The notes under the pieces are model-generated. The model saw only the letters and a list, made by a program, of their open reading frames with translations. It ran no database searches and was not told the origin of the DNA. Shown here piece by piece: positions 1-11,200 of a stretch of 64,000 nt of DNA. Positions within the stretch are counted from its first letter, which is position 1. Each line of letters begins with the position of its first letter. The DNA is from Hanleya hanleyi. Its lineage: Eukaryota > Mollusca > Polyplacophora > Lepidopleurida > Hanleyidae. The translations under genes and the position numbers were made by a program. The stretch is from contig JAVTVY010018951.1 of NCBI GenBank assembly GCA_036873755.1, positions 1 to 64,000 on the forward strand, in the 5' to 3' direction.

Positions 1-1985
1 CTTGTTATCGCGATTTCTCAGGAACTACTGCATGGATCTTTCTCAAATTTTGGTACACAGGTTCCCCTTGGGGTCTAGTTGTGCAAGATACCTTTTCTGG
101 TCCGATTCGAAAATCCAATATGGCCACAAGGCAGCCATCTTGGATTTCCACATGAAACCTTGTTATCGCGATTTCTCGGAAATTACTGCATGGATCTTTC
201 TCAAATTTGGTACACAGGTTCCCTTTGGGGTCTAGTTGTGCAAGATACCTTTTCTGGTCCGATTCGAAAATCCAATATGGCCACCAGGCAACCATCTTGA
301 TTTCCCCATGAAACCTTGTTATTGCGATTTCTCAGAAACTACTGCATGGATCTTTCTCAAATTTGGTACACAGGTTCCCCTTGGGGTCTAGTTGTGCAAG
401 ATACCTTTTTTGGTCCGATTCGAAAATCCAATATGGCCAACAGGCAGCCATCTTGTATTTCCCCATGAAACATTGTTATCGTCATTTCTCAGGAAGTACT
501 GCGTGGATCTTTCTCAAATTTGGTACACATGTTGCCCTTGGGGTCTGGTTGTGCAAGATACCTTTTCTGGTCCGATTCGAAAATCCAATATGGCCACCAG
601 GCAGCCATCTTGGATTTCCCCTTGAAACCTTGTAATCGCGATTTCTCAGGAACTGCTGCATGGATCTTTCTCAAATTTGGTACACAGGTTCCCCTTGGGG
701 TCTAGTTGTGCAAGATACTTTATGGTCCGATTCGGAAATCCAATATGGCCACCAGGCAGCCATCTTGGATTTCCCCATGAAATCTTGTTATCGCGATTTC
801 TCAGGAACTACGGCATGGATCTTTCTCAAATTTGGTACACAGGTTCCCCTTGGGGTCTAGTTGTGCAAGATACCTTTTCTGGTCCGATTCGAAATCCAAT
901 ATGGCCACCAGGCAGCCATCTTGGATTTCCCAATGAAACCTTGTTATCGCGATTTCTCAGGAACTACTGCATGGATCTTTCTCAAATTTGGTACACAGGT
1001 TCCCCTTGGGGTCTAGTTGTGCAAGATACCTTTTCTAGTCCGATTCGAAAATCCAATATGGCCACCAGGCAGCCATCTTGGATTTCCCCATGAAACATTG
1101 TTATCGTCATTTCTCAGGAAGTACTGCATGGATCTTTCTCAAATTTGGTACACAGGTTCCCCTTGGGGTCTAGTTGTGCAAGATACCTTTTCTGGTCCGA
1201 TTCGAAATTCCAATATGGCCACCAGGCAGCCATCTTGGATTTCCTCATGAAACATTGTTACCGCGATTTCTCAGGAACTACTGCATGGATCTTTCTCAAA
1301 TTTGGTACGCAAGTTCCCCTTGGGGTCTAGTTGTGCAAGATACCTTTTCTGGTCCGATTCGAAAATCCAATATGGCCACCAGGCAGCCATCTTGGATTTC
1401 CTCATGAAACTTTTTTATCGTAATTTCTCAGGAAGTACTGCATGGATCTTTCTCAAATTTGGTACACAGGTTCCCCTTAGGGTCTAGTTGTGCAAGATAC
1501 CTTTTTCGGTCCAAATCAAAAATCCAATATGGCCACAAGACGGCCATCTTGGATTTCCCCATGAAACCTTGTTATCGCGATTTCTCAGGAACTACTGCAT
1601 GGATCTTTCTCAAACTTGGTACACAGGTTCCCCTTGGGGTCTAGTTGTGCAAGATTCCTTTTCTGGTCCGATTCGAAAATCCTATTTTGTCGGCCATCAG
1701 GCAGCCATCTGGATTTCCCCATGAAACCTTGTTATCGCGATTTCTCAGGAACTACTGTATGGATCTTTCTCAAATGTGGTACACAGGTTCCCCTTGGGGT
1801 CTAGTTGTGTGTTTGGTGTTTTTCAGTGTCCCTTTTTCGTTCTTTTTCGCTCAGATTCGAAATTCTGTAAACACAACTACAGATCAGTTGTTTGTTCTTA
1901 GTAACAATGGACAAAAAGATCCTCTTGTCATTAGCTTACAATTATCGGACAATGGTGGGTGCCAAGATCCTTCAGGATCTCTCGT
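1..1985 (+). repeat. Satellite-cored element, copy A (truncated by the window edge)
   Basis: About eleven and a half head-to-tail units of ~157 bp fill 1-1810, each carrying TTGTTATCGCGATTTCTC, GGTACACAGGTTCCCCTTGG and CCAATATGGCCACCAGGC. The array then jumps straight to the element tail at 1815-1985 (ATTCGAAATTCTGTAAAC, ACAATGGACAAAAAGATCC, and the hairpin AGATCC-TTCA-GGATCT). The ~330-bp internal segment present in copies B and C is missing here. The many open frames are artefacts of a unit without stops in two frames. Helentron/HINE or pearl-like identity is inference. Confidence 0.8.
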
Positions 1986-2126
1986 CTTTTCAAATGCTGT
2001 TTTTCCCAGTCAGTTTTGTTGATTACTATATTTTGTGAAGTAATACAACAGTCTAGCTTTTGTGAAATGGTTTTAATTCCATTGATCAGCACTGTATATA
2101 TTTATAAGCTGGTTGTATTATTGTAG

Positions 2127-2212
2127 GGCGAGGCTAACCATGATGCCTGTATCACACAGTTGGACATCAATGTTGATGAGGAGATAATAGAAATGGATCA
2201 CGCAATCAAACG
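2127..2212 (+). CDS. CENPP: CENPP internal exon (ITQLDIN exon)
   Basis: The acceptor is TTATTGTAG and the donor ACG|GTGAGT. One frame is open across all 86 bp, giving 28 codons plus 2 bases, with the core ACITQLDINVDEEIIEMD. The leftover CG plus the first A of exon 7262 makes Arg, giving AIKR|IEEKKD, which matches the continuous family segment. The acceptor side is phase 0. It lies just 3' of the satellite-cored repeat at the window start. Confidence 0.75.
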
Positions 2213-5200
2213 GTGAGTTAATGGTATGGGTGATTATGGTGGTCAGGCAAATAATCATTAGATGGATTGTAACAGAGAGTGTATGTTTCTTGATGATGTT
2301 CAAAATCTTGGCCTTCCTTAAAGGATTCTTTTCCATCATAAGGCCTTGAAAAGGACACATTTTCATGAAAAGTATTAGTAATTTTCTCAGAGACTCCTCC
2401 CCTACCTCCAGCCTTCCGCAAGTTCAACATACACAGGACAGGCATCACATAATTTTTACCCCTCAGGGATTGTTTTTCGGCAATGTGCGTAATCTAATAT
2501 GGCCGCCGTCGGCCATATTGGATTATAAGCAGTTTGATCTTGTCCGGACAATAACTCGAGAATGATTCAACCGATCTATTTCATATATGGGAAGTGCCTT
2601 GACATTGTTGAGAGGAGGATTAGGATTGTTTTTCAAGGACGTGCTTAATCCAATATGGCCACCATCAGCCATATTGGATTTCATTGGATTTTAAGCAGTT
2701 TGATCTTGTCCGGACAATAACTGGAGTACGATTTTCTTGTCCAGACAATAACTCGTGAACGATTTAACCGATCAACTTCAAACTTGGGGTGTGCCTTGAC
2801 ATTGGTGAGAGGACGGTTGGGATTGTTTTTCAGCAATGTGCGTAATCTAATATGGCTGCCGTCAGCCATATTGGATTATAAGCAGTTGGATCTTGTCCGG
2901 GCAAAAACTCGAATGATTCAACCGATCTAGTTCATACCTGGGGAGTGCCTTGACATTGCTGAGAGGAGGATTAGGATTGTTTTTCAAGGACGTGCTTAAT
3001 CCAATATGGCCACCATCAGCCATAATGGATTTCATTGGATTTTAAGCAGTTTGATCTTATATTGTCCGGACAATAGCTGGAGTACGATTCAACTGATCTA
3101 CTTCAAACTTGGGGAGTCCCTTGACCATGGTGAGATCCCGGTTAGGATTGTGTTTCATGAACGAGCATAATCCAATTTGGCTGCCATCTACCAGCAATAT
3201 TGGATTACATGTATGTTGCATTTTAAGCAGTTGCATCTCAGGACAACAACTCTAGAATAATTCAACTGATCGACTTCAAACTTGCAGTTTGGCTTCACAT
3301 CGGTGAGAGGACAGTTGTCATTGCTTTTCAGTTACCTGTGTAATCCAAGATGGCCACCATCAATCATCTTAGATTTTCAGCATTTAGATCTTGTCTGGAC
3401 AATAACTCTAGAACGATTCAACCAATCTACTTCAAACTTGGGGAGTGCATGGACATTGGTGTTAGGACAGTTGGTATTATGTTTTATGGATGTGCATTAT
3501 CCAATATGGGTGCCATCCGCTGTATTAGATTATGTTAAGCTCATCAGCGATATGTCCATTTTCAAATCATACTCTTCAACAATGATATGAGATATCATCG
3601 ACCAAAAAAAATCGACCATAGAGGTCCATGGCCCCCGCAGCAGCAGCGCCAGTTATGGTGGATGTAATCCACCATAACTGGTGCTGCTAGCGGGGGACAT
3701 GGACCTCTATGGTCGACTTTTGATATAGTGGACTCATTTTATAAACAATTTTTAAAACAAGTTTTATGAATTATGCTTTGGTCAAATTCTACTGGCAATC
3801 GGGAACCCTCGGGTAATGGAATGGTTTTGCTGAATAAGGTACCCGATACAACCCGAATGAAAACTGCTCCAAGAATAATTGAAGGTAGTTCTACAGCCCA
3901 TTTCATATGTTTACCTTTTCATCAGTCTTTTCTCTCCATTCTGCTTTCAAAATATCAACGGAATATTGCCCGCTTTGTCCCTGAATACCAAATTATCCTT
4001 CCTTTTGTTCCGAATGATCAATGCTCTCCACGAAATACCAGGGGACATAACCCATGCATGGCCAACCCGTAATGTTTTTCTCAAGGATTGATCCACCTGC
4101 GAATGTAGTCCAAGGTAGTCCAAGGTTTGATCTCCACAAGTTTTTTTCAAGTTACGTGAGGTTGGTGATGATATTAATTATAGGAATTGCTTAATGAGGA
4201 ATTTTCATCACTTTCACGTCTTGATAACCTTTATAGTATAAGTAGCAAGTTCAGGTATCCATACATGCTAAAACCCCTATTGCAGACTTCATTTATTTAT
4301 GTGACAACCAGCCGCCGATGCAGCAGCCGGAACCACGGAAATTCGAGGTGACATAGTTCATTTTCTTTATCTCACGCCTGGTTGGTTAAATTTTTTTTCC
4401 TGTTTAACATCATTTTTTAAAATAAATCTGGGTAGGGAGGGAGGATTTTTAGTGGCCTGTGTGGATAAAATTATCATTAAACCTTGCCTTAATAGTTGGG
4501 TTTCTGTTCCGAATAAAGTAGCTTGCATCCATCGTCCTTCTGCTCTGTTGTTTGCCTTTATAATTGGAGATTCAAAATGTTGGTTGGCGACAATTACAAT
4601 AATAGACTTTAATGGAAAGCTGAATTGTCAGGTTTTAAACAAACCAGTCATCTACTATAAAATATAGTTCTGGACGCTTAGAAGCAAAAATGTTTTAAAA
4701 AACCTGAACAAAACGCTGCTTACATGTACAATATGGCATTTAGTGAGGCAGCTCAATAAGCTGTTGATCACACTGCTCTGCCACATGTTCACACACTCGT
4801 GATATAACTGATATTTTTCCAGAATATTACAGAGCTGAGTGGTTCTAGCACCTCTTGGTGCCTCACGTTTAAGGTCCCTTATGCTGTACCATCTCCGGAA
4901 TCCTATAATAATCTGGTGGTACTGTACACGCATTGTTCAAGTATCTATATTACATTAATGGTAAGGATATACATGTGTATACAGGATAATTGAATGCCAT
5001 TTTGTGGTTTCTCTCTGGTGGATAATGAATAAATTATGTTCTCATTCATATAAATGCGTTATTATTCATGTGGAATGAACTATCGCTATTTTCGCAGAAA
5101 AAGGTTTTCCGCCAAATATAGTTCTCATGAATATGTCCTCCATCTTATTCTATAATGTAGTCACATGTACTAAACAGAGGACACCGCTTCACAGATGATA

Positions 5201-8200
5201 TATATACATGTATTTCTTATTCTGCATTGAAATCAAATTGTAATGAATAACTAGTTAGGTAGTTTATTATCTGTATATTTGAGGAACAGAACAAAACATT
5301 CAACAATTTGTGATCTGCGGTCTGTGGTATGATAAATCTACCAGTTATAGAGCTAATTCACTCATTTTGAATTTTATATTAAATAACCTGTGATGACAGA
5401 TTTGTCAAATTGGGAGAAAAGATAAGTATTTATGAATATTACTATTCTATGTGACTGATTTGGACGTCCAATTTTAGTCAACTACTCGAAAACAATACAG
5501 AAAAGTCAGTCGATGACAGAGCCTGATGTCTCGTCATGGTATTGTGAAATGACAATCCAATCATCATAGCCTTCAACATCAGGCTTTGTTTTGAAAGTTC
5601 TGAAGTGATGTTGCTGGCATCATTCACAGAACTCTCTTTTCTACGTCATGCCAGGCACCATTTCAGTCACCTTTTCTAGTATGTTTTTGAAGAGTTGACG
5701 AAAAATTGGACCACATCAGTCACATAGAGAAGTAATTGTTGAAATTATTTTCCCACAAATTTGACGTTTGTCATCAAGTGTTATGTAATGCATATATTCA
5801 AAAGTGTTCACTCCTCTGTCTGGATCTTACAATATTTACCATTGATAGTTTCAAGGTCTAATTTTGAATTCTAACACACAGGTATATTGTGTTATTATTT
5901 TTCCCTCGTGGTTGTGGGTGGGGGGAGATGGCAGCCAAATACTTGTTCAGCAGCATTACCAGCAGATTCAAGGGAGGTAATGCTGGTCACAATCAGGGGA
6001 GGTAATATAAGTTATCCTGTCCCTGCGAGTTTGATACTGAATTTTATCCTGTTTCCTGGCGAAAATGCCACACGACCGCGAAGCGGGAGTGTGGCATTCG
6101 CCAGGAAACAGGATAAAATTCAGTATCAAACTCGCAGGGACAGGATAACGTATTTATTTCTACGAGCAGCCTTTTCAACTCGGAGAAGTTGCGAGGTAAA
6201 GTGGGTCCAAAACTTGCTAATCAAATACGACAAAAGTGATAATGAAAACGGCTGGAGACGCGTCAAATGTTTTGAAATATTCGGGATCAGCATTGTAGAT
6301 TTGGTCATATTTCATAGAAATATGACAAGAAATGATGACTTCTGCTCGAAATGATAGTCAAAAGACCGTACAGCGCTGGAGTCTGATCGCCAACTCTTCG
6401 GCTGATCGGCCGAGCTGGAGTAGGGTCGAGTCGGCGAAAAAGCCGGCACAGTTTTCGAACAAAAAACGTCTGAAAATGGTCAATCTTGAATTAAACGACG
6501 TATTCTAAGAATGTTTTCTACCTGCTAACAGTATTTTGATTCATGTAACCTAAAATTGTAGACGTCAAATAAGAATAAACGCGAATATCAGCGGTAAACT
6601 TCCACATCATTCACATTGTAGCGGCGCATGTGATCGTACCGAGGCGACATCGTCGAAGCGAAGTCAAGCGTCAGGCGGCTTTCGTCAACTGTTACTCACA
6701 GTCACAATACACTAACTTTTCCATATATTCCAGGAATAGTCGCACATACTATCGGTCAGATTTACAAAGTTGATGTCCGACATATTCTTTATTTCCAGTT
6801 CTGTCGCTGACAGATCACTCCAGCTGCCATGTTTGTTTACATTACAAACTGCAGTCAACTGGGTCAGCCAGTGCAGTTTGATATGTGTTTTTATCCCAAC
6901 GGCACGTGACCGCTGTCGGCCAATGGCTTGCCTAGGATCTTCTGGGAGTAGAAATAATGTAGATTATTGGTCACAATGCGGGATTGTAAATGGAAAGCAG
7001 ATGTACTTAACAGGTATGTCATTAGAAGGCTGTAGGCATCCCTTTTTGGCCCCCTACTATGACCAAAACTGCCAAAAACAGCTGCCTACTTTCCATGTAA
7101 TTGAAACACTAATTGTCACTCCGTGTGACCACCTACATGTAGTTCCATGCCTTCTACCTGCTACTTCAAAACTTAGTGACACCCCTGAATGAATCGCAAT
7201 GCAGTATTCTTGATCTAGAATTCCAATGCTTGGCATTTGCGTTATATTTTACATATTTCAGAATTGAAGAGAAGAAAGATGTTCAAGGATTCTTCTCGTT
7301 TCTTCGTTCATATGTCGTTCAGTCCAAGACAAGACACACGATATTCACTGAATGCAAGAAAAAGTTTAAGGATTGTGTTCACATTGTATCCATCGATGAG
7401 ACACCACATCTTGAAGTCACTAATGAGGATGTAGCAGAGTAAGTGTTGACATGACTGTACCACGTACAGGGTTCCTTCCCTTTGTGAAAGACAGAATTCC
7501 AGGACTTTTTCAGCTCCATACAACCTTTTTCCAGGACCTTTAACGGAAGTTTCCTGGACATTTTTCAACACCTTTTACCATGTTTCATTCAGCATTTTCT
7601 TCGCCCCTGTATAATCACTCGATAAAACTCGCGACTGTCCGTTTATTATCAGTTTTGACATCATGGCCACGTGGGAATTAAGTGCTGAAGATATACTGAA
7701 CACATAACCACCTATGATCATGAGCTTGATAAGGCAAGTAATTAATTGTGGCAGATATTTTGGGGGGAAAGAAGACAGTAAAACTCAAGGACATTTCCAG
7801 GACTCTTTACAAGTATTGTCAGAATTTAAGGATTTCCAGGTCCTGGAATTTATTTTCTCAGAATTCAAGGAAATCCAAGACCTTGCAAATTTCTTCAGTC
7901 AAATGTTGCAGATGAAACTTTTACTATTTTAATATGGCAGTGAATTGAATTGTGCAAAGCTATATAGTAATTTACAGAAAAACGAAGGCAAGTATTTTAC
8001 CAGAAGTAGACTGAAATCAAAATCTGCACAGTTAAATCAATAATAGCTCCAATTGCGCATTGCCGACAAAAAGGTGCGTGAAACTGCCAAATGGGATACG
8101 AAAATCAGCACAAATATCATGTTGTGTATTCTCTGTGAAAATCCTATACACAGCCAAATTTCCACATCTGTTGGTACCGTGTGGTAACTGAATGGTAACC

Positions 8201-11200
8201 GCAAGAAAGGGCCCGGAATGGTACACCTCAGTACAGTACCATTCAGTACTGACCCGTATCCACACAGTACCACTCAGTAACTGGTCAGTACTGATTGGAT
8301 ACCATACAGTACCACAAGGAACAGAACTGAACAGTACTGTATGGTAACTGAACAGTAACCAACCTGTTACTGTGCAGTACTGACCAGTTACCTCTTGAAA
8401 CCAGGCTGTTGCTAACTGACATGTACTGTTCAGTTCAGTTCTGACCTGTGATTACCAAACAGGAACTGTTCAGTTACAGCTCAGTACTCACATGTATGGT
8501 GGGCCTTTCCATGCAGTACTGTTCAGTAGTGTACAGCTCAGTACATGTCTGTGAAAAATTGCCTGTGTATATGATGTGTATGTTTTGTATTGTTATGACT
8601 GTAGTCTAAACTGACAGTGAACCCTAGTATTGTCATTCAACTTCAGCAAACATTGTATGCTAATTTATATACCATATTAACTTTCTTCAAACATGTCCTT
8701 CAGACTGGAATATGTTAATTTTCCCCCTCAGTCCATCATATTGTAAGGTAATAGTATCTTATACATGTGCACTGTCACATATTTTACGCACTTCAATGAT
8801 TTTCCACAGACTTATCCTATACATGCAAGTCGACAATATTTTGTCTTGCCCATATGTCAGTTACTATTTTTTGGACAACTTCGAAATGGAAGGTGCTTAG
8901 TACCTTAAAAAATGTGCACTGTCAGGTATTTTTGATGATTTTGAGTTATATCCCTTGATACCATCAGTCAACATGTGACGTTAAATCATACTCGCTCACT
9001 CACCCTTGATAAGACGGCCTTCTACACAATTTTTGTCATGGGAACTTTTATCTGATACTGATATGAGGATATCTGCACCTCTGTTGCCTCATGTTTAGCA
9101 TGTACATCATACAAATTTGACCCATCCACATGTTCATTTCATGGTCTCATTTCAGGTTAAAGTGGTTGATATACTGGGAACACAAGCTGACGTCACTATG
9201 TCGAGTTGTTCCTCTTCTCCACTTAGATATACAGATGCCATCATCAGGTAAGTTTCCACACCTGTTCTCTCGACAGTCGTCTTTGGCCCATTTCTATATC
9301 TGGTACTTTATCTCAATAATTGTGTTGCCGGTAAAGGATGGCTGGTGCATGAGGACAAGTTAGATTTTGTCCATCTTGGGCTATCATCTGACCGTACATA
9401 CAGATTTCTCTATAACTTTTCCACCATGTTCATGAATTCAAATGAAATGTGAACAGAAGGTATTCTATAGAGCATAAAATGGCAGCATTAGATCTGCTCT
9501 GTTACAAGTAGGTACCCTCCGCCCCTCCCTCTCCCTTCCCTTTCCTGTCGTGATATAGCTGAAAAAATGTTGAGAGCAACGTTAAACCCTATTCACTCAC
9601 TCACTCTATAGAGTAATTAGCAACTGCCTGTGTCACTTACGGCTCCTGGTACTGCACGGCAGCAGGGCTGGAGTGTGCAGACTTGGAAATTCCCCAAAAA
9701 CTTGAACCAAAAGATTTGGAAATACACAAGTAAAATATAAAGAACCTCTCGCCTTACCTATTTACATATCGGCCTATTCGTCATGTAAGGAAAACACAAT
9801 AGGTGACTACATGTAGAGATCCTTTGTTGAACCTGGAAAAGCTACCAGACAAGCTGTATGGCACACGATGTTCCAGGTTTGAAGATCCTTACATGATGAA
9901 CTGCCCCATTTCCCCTTAAAATCCTCCACCCCCTCCAAGGGAAGATTTCCCAGGTTGTAACCCCCAGGTCATGTGGCCTAAAATCCACTTTGAATGATTG
10001 TATTTCAAGGAATAGCTGTGACGCCTATTACCAGCCCTACGAATCTGTTTCTATGCTGCCAGAAATATTTCGATCAAGCCATGATCAGGTGATGTAACTC
10101 ACGATTAACTCACAAACATTTACTAAAATGAGAGATCCTGAAGGATCTTGGCGCCCACCATTGTCTGATAATTGTAAGCTAATGACAAGAGGATCTTTTT
10201 GTCCATTGTTTCGAAGAACAAAAGATTGATTTGTAATTTTGTTAACAGAATTTCGAATCTGAGCGAAAAAGATCGCAAAAGGGACACTGAAAAACAACAA
10301 GATATAATCTAAGTTTCAGGAGTTTCAAGATTTCTAGAAACTGTACTTCTGTTGGTTGTTATAATACAAGAGAATTGAGCAAAGTTCGTCTGAAAGTGAA
10401 TGTACATGTATGGAGGATCCTTCGTCTTCGTTTTGTAGTTTTTTTTTTAAATTTATTTTTTGGGTACTGGAAGCGAAGACAAATCTCTTTGACACTTTGG
10501 CATGAGCTAGGGAACATAATTAAGATTTTATAATTAGAAACGAATGCTAATTCTGCTCTGTTTACTGGGCTAGTTTGAGATATCTCTTTTAAGATACCAT
10601 GCTCGAAAATACCAAACTTGAGAAATCGCGATAACAAGGTTTCATGGGGAAATCCGAGATGGCTGCCTTGTGGCCATATTGGATTTTTGAATCGGACCAG
10701 AAAAGGTATCTTGCACAACCAGACCCCAAGGGGAACATGTGTACCAAATTTGATAAAGATCCATGCAGTAGTTCTTGAGAAATCGCGATAACAAGGTTTC
10801 ACGGGGAAATCCAAGATGGCCGCCTTGTGGCAATATTGGATTTTCGATTCAGACCGAAAAAGATATCTTGCACAACCAGACCCTAAGGGGAACCTGTGTA
10901 CCAAATTTGAGAAAGATCCATGCAGTACTTCCTGAGAGATCACGATAACAAATTTTCATGGGGAAATCCAAGATGGCTGCCTGGTGACCATATTGGATTT
11001 TCGAATCGGACCAGAAAAGGTATCTTGCACAACTAGACCCCAAGGGGAACCTGTGTACCAAAGTTGAGAAAGATCCATGCAGTAGTGCCTGAGAGATCGC
11101 GATAACAAGGTTTCATGGAGAAATCCAAGATGGCTGCCTGGTGGCCATATCGGATTTTCGAATCGGACCAGGAAAGGTATCTTGCACAACTAGACCCCAA

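Noticed and set aside
4305..4356. A short CENPP exon ending ATTCGAG|GTGACA
   Set aside because: No pyrimidine tract before the acceptor, weak donor, and the translation fits nothing in the family.
5887..6354. A 155-residue frame spanning a palindrome
   Set aside because: Most of it is the 139-bp palindromic MITE read through both arms.
6770..7192. A 140-residue frame in a CENPP intron as an extra exon or gene
   Set aside because: No splice sites in frame, no recognisable motif, and composition typical of chance frames.
10359..10943. A 194-residue minus-strand frame
   Set aside because: It runs through satellite units and internal repeat sequence of copy B and has no family resemblance.
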